Below, one piece after another: positions 49,696 to 63,700 of a stretch of DNA of 64,000 nucleotides (position 1 is the stretch's first letter; each line of letters starts with the position of its first letter). The stretch spans positions 434,001 to 498,000 of the forward strand of contig SADC01000852.1 in assembly GCA_004194705.1 (NCBI GenBank), written 5' to 3'. Under the pieces are notes generated by a model. It was not told where the DNA came from. It saw nothing but the letters and a program-made list of their open reading frames with translations, and ran no database searches. The position numbers and the translations under genes are program-made. Source of the stretch: Ditylenchus dipsaci. Taxonomy: Eukaryota; Nematoda; Chromadorea; Rhabditida; Anguinidae.

Positions 49696-52600
49696 GGATA
49701 AATAACTTACTAACATCACTTCAAGCATGTCAGTATGGTGCAGTGGAAAACACTGTCCAGTCCCGCATTTTAATGACAAGGTTCGACTCCCAGATGGTTG
49801 CATTTTTTAAAATTTCATTTTTGCGTGGCATGTGGTAATTGGTGGAGAAGAAATACCTTTCAAATCTATTGAAGTTTCTTCCAATGAATCTTGCTGCCGT
49901 GCCGATAGCCAAATTGAGCAGGCGTCAGGTTTCGGTTGTTGTAAAACAATAACCTGTTCTGATCATTTTGTTGTGAACAAACACACTCATTGATTTTTGT
50001 CGTTTACAAATAAAATACGCACTAGAAAAAATGAAACAAATTACCAAATGCACATCTGGGAGTCGAACCTGTGTCATTAAAATGGGGACCTGACAGTGTT
50101 TCCATGCACCATACTGGACATGTTTGGAAAGTGATGTAGTAAGTATTTATCTAGCTGCCAGAATTTCAATTTCGACCGAATCAAATATCTTCGGCGTAGA
50201 CCGCTCCATAGCAGATTCTATGAGCGGGTACGTCTCACCAATGACTAGAGCTTTTTGTATATAAGGTTCTCCAATAGGCCAACGGTCGAGTGCTGCACTT
50301 CCCGTGTAAAAAAATCTGGAAATTGTAACTTGGTTGGCCAGACTGCGGGACGAAATTTTGCGGACGCAAACATTTGCGGACGAACATTTGCGGAACCGGA
50401 CTTTGCGTACAGTACTTGCCGACACAATTTTCGGAACGCAAAGTGACTGCGACTGAGTGACTGCGAATTGGAGTCTTGGAAATCTTGCAGAATGAGAGAG
50501 ATCTAGTTAATATATCGTTCCGTAAACCTCCTTCCGCGAATTTTCCGGTGTGCCCTTTACGATTGATAACCCAGATATTTTAAAAAGTCTGGTTTATATT
50601 TTTGCAGCTTACCGGGACTGAATATGAGGAACCAGCCACAAATTGTGAAAAATCTGTAAATTGTCTACTTTTTTTGGCCGAGCTTGACACACTGAATAAG
50701 GTTATTTGTGAACTTTTCAAAGTTAAATTGCAAGGAGCAATAGACAGATAACCACTTCATCAATATGATATTACCACCCACTCTAGTCTAATATATCCCT
50801 TATGTGCCCACAATAGAAAAGCTGCAGATGTGGGCTACACAATGGTGTAAAAATTTCTTTAAGTTCCGTACAGCGAAAAATGTTTCTTTTAAATTAAAAT
50901 AGCCTCGAAATCACGTTAATCAGTCTGGAAAATGTCGAAATGATTCAGGCTATTTTTAATTAAAAATACCAATATTTGTGTGCCGAACTAAGAATTTTAC
51001 ACCATCTTGTAGCTAACATCTCAGCTTTCTATCGTGGGGCCATATGAGGGGGTACATTAAGACTAGAGTTAAGGTGGTTATACTCATATTGAGTGGGGTG
51101 GTTATAGTATTCGAGTAGAGTGGTTATACTAACTATTTAGTCCGTTAAAAAATACATCAAAGTAAATAAACCATTACGGTTAGAGGGATGACTCCTTTAC
51201 TAAATTTGCTGTTAGAAAAAGGCTCAAAATTTTCGTTTTTTTTAGTACGGTGGTGTGGATTTTGAATTTTCAGGTACTACGAAACGTACTGTGTTCGAAT
51301 CACGGACATTGGTTGGCAGCCCTGCTGAGAATTTCCCTCGAGAATGCTAAAGCGAACCTGCCAAAACATTGGAACAGCTACTTATCCGCCCGGTGGGACA
51401 GGGCGGGGCAAAACCGAAGACAAGTGACAATCAAGTCTCCTCCTCCTTTATTCAAGTTACCCATGTGTTATGTCTAAATTTTGCTGTTCTGTAGTAGGCC
51501 TGTTTGTAAAGTAAATAAATCGAGAGTTGTGCCATCTGAAACTGCTTGTGATTCCCCCCATTCCCCCATATAGCAAATAGAGTCTACACGTCCTCCACCA
51601 CACTATAAGTTTGATATTTGCAGAAATCATACTCAGTCTTCCTGTGTCTAATTCCAACTTGCTTCATACTTCATGTCTGGATTCTCCTTTTTTTCCAAAT
51701 TTTATTTGTAAATCAACCTGATTTTCTTGTTTCTAATAAATGGCTATAACTTTGGTGTTTAAACTAAAATAGACCATTAGTTTCGATAAGACACGCGCAA
51801 AAAAATTTAGGATCTCTTCTTCTGGTATATTACGTAGGCGTTTTGGGGGGGGGGAAGTATTTAACAGTAGCGCGAAAAAGTATAGCTTGAGTTAGGCATA
51901 AAAGTTAAAAAAACATCTGAAGATGTGCAACTCCATGCATTCTACCCTTCAAAAATACTTATTTTGCTTTACTAAACTGTCAAAGGTATACTTCTTTTTT
52001 TGAAGTAATTTTTCTGTGAAAATAATTGGTATACATTTCTTAGAAATTCTGACTCTGGAAAGTCACTAACCCGGGTCCATATCTACTTATTATAAAATTC
52101 TCCTTATCTGTCGGCCCCCTCAAAAAAAAATCTCCTTGAAAAAATTTCGACCTTTTCGACTTTCGACTAAAAGTCGAAAGTCGACAACCCTAAACTTCTA
52201 AGTCATTAAAATACATAAAAGTAGAAGACAAAAAGGACAGGAGACAGAAGGTTAACTTAGTTTTGTTAACCTGTGGGTATATCACGAAAACTAAGTTTGC
52301 GTACGAATGCAAAATTTTAATAACATTTTGTAACTTAGGCGAAACTTAGGCGCAGGTTAAAAATGAAGCTAAAAATTTAGCCTAAAATCATTAGTCACTC
52401 GCTAAGATTTCTTCAAACCGACGCTGAACTTTAGAAGGCTAGCAGACGAAATTCCCGAAGCGAAAAGCTGAATCTGTTAACAACAAACAAATTTCAGAAT
52501 CTCACTTGTCTAACAAAAAAAAAGAACTCTGAAAATATATGAAAAATTTCAATAAAAATTTACAAATCAAAATCAGGAAAAAAAACACCTTGTATAAACC

Positions 52601-54750
52601 TTTTATTAGGTCAAACTTTCTCGGATATCTGAATCTTTGCGCTGTGAACTGCCAGTTACCAATAATTTGTCAAAGAAATTTTTCCCGAAATATAAACTGA
52701 TTCTTTAAAGGCCATGGCCACGTGTTTCTGGATTACCCGCCGCCAATTCAAAAATTTGGCCAAGCAGTCACAAAGAGTCAAGAATAGTTTATTTATCACA
52801 TCAGCACATCAGTACTAATCGATATAGCTGATTGAAGCAAATTTTCTACGCTTATACAGAGACAACGTGTACCAAAGTTTGGGGGTATTCCAAAGTTGAC
52901 TGCTGGGGGTTTACCAAAGGTGCTCCAAAAATTTTTGCCTAATAATTGAACTTCTGCATGGATTTTACAGCTCGGTCTCTTACAAACCAAGGCTAGAATT
53001 GAATTTTAAGTATAGTTGTGTTGGAAACCAGTTAAAAAATCCATACAGAAGTTCAATAATTAGGAATTTTTTTGAATTGGCGGAGATGATTGTTGTCGTA
53101 GATGGCAATGGCCCTTTAATTGCAGTTGACCGTGAATCCAGAGTTAATGGACTGTGGACAAAGTTGTCTGTTAATGTATGACTATGAATCCATTGTTAGC
53201 TGTTAGATTATAGTTAATCACAATGTTGTTTATATGCCATTAATAACAAAAATGACTGTGAAATCAAATTTCTAGATTGACATCGGAAATGGTTAGATGT
53301 TATTGAGTAATTTATGTTTGTGTAAATTATGTGCCAAAATGCCATTGGCGTAGCTACTATGTTTGTTAGTGACTGCTACTGCTTTTTATACGATTGGTTA
53401 GCTGTGGGGTGTTGTATTAGTATGCATGGCATCTTTAAGTTGGCCAATTGCCCTTTCCAACTAATTGTTAACTGGCTAATCGTTTCCTCTCTATTATTCA
53501 CTCAATTAATAATGGTGGTTAAAAGCGAAGAAGAGGAGGACTGTCCAAAGGAATGCACTTGTAACCCCACAAATGAGGTGATTCTTTAACAATACTTTAA
53601 GAATTTAATCTTTAATAAATAATCAATTTCCAAGAAAACACTTGTCACATCATACCCTATTATATCTTACCCCAAAGATCCAAAAAATGCAAAATATTGA
53701 GTCTAGTGCTTGCTTATGTCATATGGCCTGGTCACCGAATCTGCCGTATGTAAAATCGGACCTTATGCTAAGCCGTAATGGCATTTTGACTTCATGAATC
53801 CTTGGACATGCCAAAAGAACTTTAATACCAGAATGCATAATTGAAAATTTATGTCAAATCAGCACTAGACTGTATACAATTATTGAATATAAAAAATGAA
53901 GAAGAAAAAAAGATTTTGGAGATTTTTTAAGAGGGGTTTAACACTTAAAAAGCCAGTTTGTGCTAATGAGAGCGTTTTGTTCAGATTTTCGCGCTGAAAA
54001 AAGATAGGCGCAAGAAACTTCGGAAAAATTTCCTATTGCAACTTTTTTTAGAAATCCATTGATGGACATTCTCAATTTTTAGTTGTTTTAGTTATTTGAG
54101 TGAAGTTTCTTATCCGAAAACAATTTTGTGTGACTGAAGCTCTTATCAGGTGCGGAATTCAACAGGGGCTCAAATAATACAAACTTAGTCGGGTAAATTG
54201 CCTATTACATGCAAAATATTACTATTTTTGAAAATCCATGAAATACAGATTTTAGTTCTTTCGTATAAATTAGGGTTGTTGAAATAGCGCGGCTATTTAT
54301 TTTTCGGCTATTTAGCCGGCTATATAGCCGGCTAAATAGCCGAAAATAGCCGAAAATCGGCTATTTATAAAAAAATTTAATGCTTAATTTCTTCAAATTT
54401 TCTTATTTTTTTTTTTATTTTTTTCTAGTTTTTTGAAAATAGCTCATTATTCAAATAGCGCTATTTACCGGCTATTTTGCCGGCTATTTTCGGCTATTTA
54501 GCGGCTAAATAGCCGGCTATTTAGCCGTTGAACAACTCTAGTATAAATACTAAAAATCATTGGTATCACCGTTTGTATTTCAGTCCTTTTACTGCATCAG
54601 AAAGCGCAGACTCTGCACATCATTTTTATACTACAGAATACGGCAAATCATAGAACAAAGCAGTACCAGGATAAACAAATTGGTTAGTGCCCAGGCTTTT
54701 TTCGGGTTTATTCAAATTCGCGCCTTTCTTGGCGTTCTGTAATTTTAGGA
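49696..54750 (+). repeat. Tandem block, copy C (5.05 kb, internally deleted, partly error-dense)
   Basis: 49696-52354 matches A 26008-30016 (without the MULE) but with an indel every 10-30 bases. At 52355 it jumps to the sequence corresponding to A 36119, skipping about 6.1 kb, and from there on it is clean again up to 54750. The join has at most one or two bases of microhomology (AGG/TTAAAAATGAAG). Confidence 0.9.
51274..51427 (+). pseudogene. V-ATPase B exon 10, orphan copy C (many indels)
   Basis: The exon is recognisable (GTGTTCGAATCACGGACATTG, 20 of which match copy B) but has at least six one-base indels and no continuous frame. Its surroundings have the same noise, so the indels probably reflect read errors and not decay of the exon. 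Confidence 0.7.
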
Positions 54751-57700
54751 TTTTTACAGTTGCAAACGCATGTGTACTTTTCTCACATTAACTGCGCCGA
54801 ATTTGCAGTATTCTTCAGTATAAAAATGATGCGCAGAGTCTGCGCGTTCTGATGCAGTAAAAGACTGAAATACAAACGGTGATACCAATGATTCTTTAGT
54901 ATTTATACGAAAGAACTAAAATCTGTATTTCATGGGATTTTCAAAAATAGTAATATTTTGCATGTAATACGGCAATTTACCCGACTAAGTTGTAATGTAT
55001 TTGAGCCCCTGTTGAATTCCGCACCTGATAAGAGATTTAGTTACACAAAATGTTTTCGGATAAGAAATTTCACTCAATTAACTAAAACAACTAAAAATTG
55101 AGAATGTTCATCAATGGATTTCTAAAAAAAGTTGCAAAAAAAGAACTTTTTTCGGAAAGTTTCTTGCGCCTATCTTTTCAGCGCGTAATTTTGAACAAAC
55201 GCTCCCATTAGGACAAACCGGCTTTTAAAGGGGCATGCTCTCGCCCGATGCAATAATTCTTGCATTTCAAATTCGCGGGTACGAGGCACGCCAGAGATTT
55301 GAAATTCAAAATCGAATTTGAAATCATTTTCAGTTCCCTGCTTTGTTTTTTCGTGACTTGCCAGTATTTTCGCTCTCGGTTTTTACGCTTTCTTTTCTTA
55401 TTGGCTGACTTTTTTTGTTTCAGCGTCAAGGATACTTTTCTACTCCGTGTTTGTGCGGCCAGCTGGTAATCTTGCACTTTCTCAGTTGCTTTTATCTCGA
55501 TCTTGTCGTTTCTATTAGATAAGTTTTTTTTTATTTTCACGCCATCATTTGCTTTTCTCTTCTTCTGTCTTTCAGGTCATTATAGAAAGAATCCAAGGCT
55601 TGAATGAGATGCTCCGAATGAACTGCGTGAAGGTGTCTTGTCAACGCTAATTAACTGAGCAACGCAATTCTCTATAACCATACGACCTACGCTTTCAAGT
55701 ATACTTTGACCCTTCTCTTCGTATTTCTGCCTTTTTGTATCCATTGAAATGAAAAACTGCAAGATGATTTCGTACAACACACCCTCTCTGTGTGCTACAC
55801 ATATCAGACTCATATTTCTAGAAACAATAAGAAGTACAGACATGCTTACTGAAATTTTTATTTTGGTCTATAAATATTGTTCACGGAATTCAAGTACTCC
55901 ACATAGTTGGTGCTATTCGATCCATTCGATCTGGTGACATCATCTAGGAAAATATCATATAAAAAAGGTTGGAGGAAGACTGCAGACGAACAAGAGGAAA
56001 ATGCGCAAAGTCAATTGTGTGCTAACATTTTAGATGTCATCTTAGCACTTTTGTCAGCCTCCCTGAACCTTCGTAGTTCTTATATCAAATTGGTTGGATT
56101 TACTTGAAACTTTGTGTAAATGAAAAGGGTCATCTTGTTTTTTATGACCATTTGGACGGTCTAGTCCAGCCGGATTTTGGTGAAAAACATCTCGTTAGTT
56201 GTGATCTTATATATTTGAGGGATTTGAATGATTTTGCCTGGGCTACATGATACAATTTCTCATTCTTTATTCCGCTGCAGTTTTCAGCGTTGAGCGCCTT
56301 ACATCTTCAGTGATAATTGGAACAGACGGCATCCTACGCAAACTCATTAGGACACCATCTAAAAAAACATTTCATAGTTTTACTAACTTTTCTAGGACTC
56401 TGAGTAAAAGAGGTGTTAATAGTTGAGATAATATGATTGAATGAGTAATTTCATAAGTTTGAAGGGATGGAAACCTAATTTCAAAGGAGGTTCAAATCTC
56501 AATTACAACCTCATGCCGATTACAAATAACAATGAATTTCACAGGGATTGTCCTCTCAAAAACCTAATCACATGCGCAAAATCAGCCCTCTTGGACGCAT
56601 GGCTCATTTACCTACTTCGAATACGTTTTCGAGTTGGAGTTCATGTAAAAGGTGTTCACGGAGCCGAAAATACGAAATTAAACACGAACTTGAAGTACAC
56701 GAACAAGCCAGAGCTGAGGTAACACCGAAGAATTACAGACAATTTTATTTCGAAGACATTTCCAATTACATACGAAGAAAACAGAAGAGGATGTTTGCCG
56801 AAGACAATTCTTTTCGCTGCTTGTTCTGCTGGCTTCTCTTTGCACGCACCTAAAATACACAAGAGAGGAAAAGCGCAAGACGGATAAAAATGTGAAAAGA
56901 CTTATCTAATGTTCATGCGCAGTCTGCTGAGTTTTCCAGGCAAAGGCTGAAAATGCGTGAAAATTGCTGAAATTCCGTGCAGTAGAAATAAAATAAAAGA
57001 CACCAAGCGTATAATATTGGTATAATGATAACCAATCGCTAAAATCGCATAAGAGACCGAGAAAAACACACAAGCAAAAATTTCGACACGCTGAGAGAAA
57101 ACATCCAAAATGATTTCAAATTCGATTTTGAATTTCAAATCTCTGGCGTGCCTGGTACCCGCGAATTTGAAATGCAAGGATTATTGCATCGGGCGCGAGC
57201 ATGCCCTTAAGTGTTAAAAGGGGTACACATCGAGATGCGAATATTTTGAAATCTCAGGTTTGATTTCCAGTGGGTGCATAACCAATTTTTCACTCTACAT
57301 TTTATTTAATTCACTGACTTCAAGGGGGGCAAAACTTTTTTGACCCAGATTCACTTTTTTCTGTCCCAGATTTGATATGTCACAGATTCACTTTTTTGAC
57401 CCAGATTCACCTTTTTTTGTCCCAGATTCACTTTTTTTTAACCCAGATCCACTTTTTCTGTCCCAGATTTTCTCGCAGGTGTTACTGTCGTGAACTGCGT
57501 GCATAATCGTCCATTTATGCTTTGTTTGTCTGTATATTATTCATTTTCCTAGATTTTTAAATTCATTATCGCACAGATCTTACCTCAGTGGCATAGATTT
57601 AACCTAATTACTCCAGATCCGACCTCAGTATCTCAGATTCTTCTTAGATCGTGTAATTTTTGTGCTGCAGCATCTATTTATGTGGTTTCCAGTTTTTAAG

Positions 57701-60700
57701 TCAACTAGAGTTTAACCTTTGTCATACGCCACCGTACAATCGATTGAGCTAAGATCGGCCTATTTTTTATGATGTGACTCTCCAGTTATATACCATCCCG
57801 GCTATACGCTACTCTAAGGTCGATTCTTGGAGTGGCGTATAAGCGAGGTTCGACTGTAACAGACATAAAAGGATAGTAAGGAACTAGACGAATTTCATTT
57901 CTAACAAAACGATAACAATATTCAACAAATAATACTTTACTCTCTAGATAGAGCTTGAGAGGCGAGAGTTTGTCGACCCATCTTTCTTTTGCGCTGGAGT
58001 ATCTGATCACTGGCATCCGGCGGATAGGACAAGATTCCCTTTTGACACATCAGCATGACTGCATGCTTGCACATCCGCTTTTTTCTTCCATCCCGACAGT
58101 TGCACTGATAGAAACCTATCCAGATTGACGAGGGCGCAATGATGTAGAAGCTTGTTCGAATCTGCCTGTAGCGTCTCCAGTTTTCAAACGACGATTGACG
58201 CAATTCAGAGCTCATTTGTAGCATATCAGCATCGCTGGTCTCACTTCGCAGCAATAGGTGAACATCAGAATTTATTAACTTCTTCAGACGATTGTTTTCC
58301 GCAGCTTCTTTCTTCAGGATGAAAGCATCTCGATACAAACCTGGTCCAATCACTGGAATTATTGCAGCTACCTAATACATAAAATGAGAACTCAAACATT
58401 TATAAATATCAGCTACCTGTTCCTCGGTTTTGCACTCCAAAGATTCAACGTTCGCTCAGCTTATTCAGTGATCGCATCGAGGCCAAATTTCTTTCGCATT
58501 GTAAGTTTTTCAGTGCAGCATTTCTCGACTCCAAGCCGTTGTTAGTTGAAATGAATTCTGAGTAGCCTTCATACCATGTTGAGAGAGCACCATTCATCCA
58601 TTGCCCTTCAAAATAGCGACACCCAGCCAGAGCTTGAGGATTTCTGCAGTATCTGTGGTGCCATTCTTGAGCCAATCATTTTTTAGCTAAATGTATCTCA
58701 GTAACTAAGTTGGTGAACAAGCTACAAACCTTAAGAAAACTCTGCTTCTGACATCGCCTACTGCAAAAAACATACGTCCTCTTCAATCTCCATGCGCACT
58801 TTTTTCAGTTCTTTTGGACGCAGCTTCTTATCAAAATTAGGCATCAAATGGGCGAAGCACATACCACGAAGAACATATCCCCAAGTCTCTTCAACAGCTA
58901 AAACAACATAATAACAAATAAAAGAATGATAGAGGAATAAACGCACTTGCAGAAATTTTCAATCACCATCACCCATCACAAGTTCAGGGGCATATCCAAG
59001 GTTTGATATCGCCGATAAGAAGCACTTGTAAGACCACATGGTTTCACTTGACCCCAAGGCCATTAATGTTGCAAAGAATTTCCCATTGAGTCGGAGAAGC
59101 CGCTCAACTAAAAAAAGCATAATGAAGGCGAAAATCTATAAAAAGCATACCAGCACAGGGAATCCCAGCCAATTAGTCTTGTAAGTGCCATCATCCTGCA
59201 GCATTCTTGAGTGTTTCTGCAGTTCCAGAAGTCTTCGAGTCGACCAGACCAAGCGAAATTGTTCTGTTTCATCTGCAACCCTTGTATCGAACTTGACCAC
59301 AAACAGCTCATTGCAATTTTCTGGCAAGTGACTTTTGCTGTCAACATACTGTCGGAGGTCAGATATCAGGACTATTAGAACCTTCTTGTTGCGATACTTG
59401 AAGTTTTCGAGCTGCTTTACACTCGGAAGTGGAACTGCGGATCGAGTCTGATGTTGGCTGACCTGTGAATGGTGTATTGAGCAATATAACCGAATGCAAG
59501 TTACCTGAATCTTGTCCTGCATTTGCATGGCTGACAGAGTGTTGTCTTCACGGACGATCTTCTTGACGCTTTCATTCAAAACGACTGGCTTCTTAGATTG
59601 GTGTTTGTGGACTCCATAGTTTTACTCCACGATGATTTTCTCTGAGTCATGTGGCCTCCTTATCTTGAGCTTCATCTGACAGCCATAATTACTCAGTCGA
59701 CTATAGTTGCACATGTAGTCGTCCGTCCTACTTTTCTTTAGATCCCTTGACTCATGACTGAAAAAAATATATCAGCTTATTAATGATCGTTACCTTCACT
59801 CACAGTTTCCAATTAGCCAATCCTGAGCTGCTCAAAGCATTGAAAAGGTCCTTGCTTTCGTAGACATTCAGCTGATTGAATTTCGTGCCTTTTCCGCGCT
59901 TCGGCGATTCATATTCTTCAATAAAGAGTTCCAGCCCTTGCATTTTCGCTAGTCCACCTACAAATTACACCAATAATGCGCAATAAAGAATAGAATCACA
60001 ATAGTAACACATGCGAGAAAAATCTGGGACAGAAATGAGGAAATCTGGGACACAAAAAAGTGAATCTGGGACAAAAAAAGTGAATCTGGGTAAAAAAAGT
60101 GAATCTAGGACTGATCAAATCTGGGACAGGAAAAAGTGATCTGGGTTAAAAAATGTGAATCTGGGATAAAAAAAGTGAATCTGGGTGAAAAAAAGTGAAT
60201 CTGGACTGATCAAATCTGGGACAGAAAAAAGTGGATCTGGGTTAAAAAAAGTGAATCTGGGACAGAAAAAGTGTTGTCCCTTCAAGGGCCAAAAATATCG
60301 AGCAATCGATTACAATCATTTCCAGCACTGCTTTACTGTCAGCAAATGCCCTAATTTGAGATTTTATGCAAATGACAGCCTTGGGTAGGATGAAAAAAAA
60401 CCGGTGTTAAAATTAGGGTTTCTCTAGCGGAATATGACTTTTACGTACAAATTGATTAGAAAATTTTTTTGAGAGTCTCGCTAAACACTCCCAACGCCTC
60501 TTTTTACCCTACGTCAAATCAATTTCTGGTGCAGTTTTTCTTGCTCTGTAGAATGGTATACCTCGATAACTGAAAAAATGACTTTATCACATTTTTTGTT
60601 CCGTTCGTAAGTATTTACAACGTTTTCAAAAAATGACACAATTGTTTTCTAAAGTAAAATTTTCACATAGTTTTGTCATAAATACATTGATGATATGTCA

Positions 60701-63700
60701 TCAGAAAGCCCGTGATCTGGGCTTTTTTTTGCGCATCAAATAACTGAAATATACACTTAGTACACTCCGGCTTTCCAGTGTTAACTCTAACTTAATACAA
60801 TCGAGTCTCGATATAAGATACCCCCGATACAAGATACACCTCGATATTGTATGCACCCACTGGGAATCGAACTTGAGAGTTCAAAATATTCGCATCTTTT
60901 AAATCATCCTTGTATCCTTCAAAGAGAGAAACACAGTTAACTGTAAATACAGAGTTAAAGGACCACTTTCCAGCCAGGACAATGTCAAACGTTTGAATGT
61001 GCGCGAGACAATTTTTAATAGACTTGTTGGAATGAGTAACGAATAGTGTGCGCGCGCATTAAATAGCCTGAAATAAACATTTTTGCGGAATATTAAAAAC
61101 ATTAACCAGAAAAAACTTTCAGTTGGAATGTTCACACCTAGAGTTGTCTAGAATTCCGCCCAGTTGGCCAGCCCACTACCGGAAAATAGTTCTAAAGAAC
61201 TGTAGTATCAACACTATAGGTTGGTGGATAGGGGTTTATACATATGTGTCTGACTGTACAAACATAGAAAAGAATGCATTCCGAAGATTTCAACACTTAC
61301 AGCAAGTCCATTTGGAGAATTGTTCAGACCTGGATGTGATTGACAAATTCGCCTTCAAAGGACTTCAGAAGTTGAGGTGGAGCCTTGGATTAGGCTGGTG
61401 ATAGTAACCCCGACCATTGTAATTTTTCAGACTCATCTCTATAGTGCATAACCCAAAACTGAAAGAGCTATACAAGGCCTCGTTCTCAGGCATAGGCAAC
61501 CAACACTCATTGATAATACATATCAAACATAATGCGATTGAGAGAATCAGAGCACATACCTTCAAGTAGGCTATATTTGTAATGATTTTTTTGACTTTTG
61601 CGTGACAAAATAAGCTCGAGTTCGATCCACACCTGGGTCTGAACAATTTTGTCACCTCAATTTTCAAAGGAATAATTAATGAAAAAAGCTTTTAAAATCG
61701 AGGTTAAACAGGTTTCAGACCCAGTTGGGGGTCGAACTTGAGGTTGGGCCACTTTATCGGAGATTCGACTGTATTCTGTTGACCACACCCTTTTTGTAGA
61801 AATGCCAACAATCTGCGAGAACTAATTGTGGAAGATAAATGTTTTGAAGTGGAATCTCTGGCTTTTGCCTCGTAAGTCTAAGTAAAAATGAAAAGTATAA
61901 AATTTAATATTTTATTAAGCATATCAAAAGTGGACTTCTTGACAGTCAAAGGAGCTTGTGTGATTGAGGAGAAGGCTTTTCAAAACACTTCTAGAGTTAG
62001 TTTTTACTTTTTTTTACAGAAATATAGTGTATTTTTTACTTATGCATTATGAATAGATAAGATTGATGTCGAAATTTGGTCGCACCGATGACTTCAGATT
62101 CAAAAATTTTATATTTTTATGGCTGTTATTATCATTTAAACTTTTGTCTTTCTCTCAAACTTTTTTAAACGAAAATTTGATCATCTTTTTAGACTTTAAT
62201 AAAGGGAAACAAAGTGATTTTTTTATATTTGAAATTGCATGTCTGTGTGTATGATCCATATTTATTTGTATTTGTAGGTGCACAACTTGAGCATCCTTGA
62301 CTCCTCACTGGACATTAAACCTAAAACTTTTGCAGAGTTGAACCATGTCAACCAGGTAATAATCCACTTGGTTAGACAATAATACACTAGCCAATTCTTA
62401 ATACTAGAAATTGTCCGTTTACACTATAAACTGATCAATATACCCCTGAAAACGGGTAAAATTGTAATTTTTGCCTTTTTCTATTTTGACCATATGACAT
62501 AATTTGCTAATTCCGCCTAGAATCAAAAATAGCTGATATTTCAAAAGTTCAAAACACTCTTTTTGTTAGAAGATAGTATAAAAAATAAGTTGAGGTAAAC
62601 TTTTTTGATTTCCAACGCAGTATTTATTTATTTTCACTTGCCAATAAATTTCTTTTTTCCTTTAGCTGGAAAATACACTAAGGTATTGATGGCTGCTGAC
62701 TAATAATAATATCGCTGTAGTGCCCAGGATTTGGTTTCAGGTTTCTGTCTTTGCTGCTTCCTTTCAACAACCCTATAATAATCATCTTTTTGAGGGTAGT
62801 AGTAGCAGCGTTTTGGAGTGGGCCCTTCTTCTTTTCAACTTATTTGCCAAGCTAACCCTGAATGTCCGAAAGTTTAGAGGCATTAGCCGATTGGTTAAAT
62901 AAATGAATCTCTTGTTCAAAATGTGTTAAAGGGTGCAAATAATATAAACAATCTGAAAAAATTAGTGAAAAATAAAAACAAGCAAATTTGGCATTCAGTA
63001 TATTTAGGTCAGAGACTGTGTTTTCGAAAATTTAAGGTCGAAATTTTTGCCTCAAGCTTGAAAAACATATTGAGCTTAGTCGAAATTTTCAACTGTGATC
63101 GGCATTTTTTGTAAAAAGCTAATTTGAATTCTTCTCAGCTTACATGATTCAGTTCTAAATAGAACTAGGTAAATAAATCCATAAAATAATTGTCGCAAAT
63201 AAGTTACAGTAAATTTTAGATAATTTTAGGTGAAATCTCGATTATGGTGTCTAGAAATCAGAAATTTTGTTTTCTTTCGCCAAATTTGATGAATTGATAC
63301 AAACGACTTGCACAACATTAAAAATATCGGCGCTACTATAGAATACCCGCCCCCCCCCCCCCCAAATCCGACCTTATAAAATCGCTGTAACTACCCTTGC
63401 AAACAACAAGTTTAGGCTTAGCCCTTAGGCTTGGGGGTAGGCCAGCGTACGGAAGTTGTGACTAATGAAGAGTTTGCGCACATTTTCCGGGGTCTGGACA
63501 TAAATTTGGGTACTTTTTACTTAAGTTTTAAAAGGTCGGATTTTTTTTGGGGGAGGGGATGGTATTCTATAGTAGGGTCAAAATATCAAATTAATTAGTT
63601 TTCGAAAAACTCGATATTTATCGCATTTGAAAAGCATACTGCCGAATTTAAGCCATGTATTTTCCAAATTGACTAGTTGCATAAATATGTAGTTTTCTAA

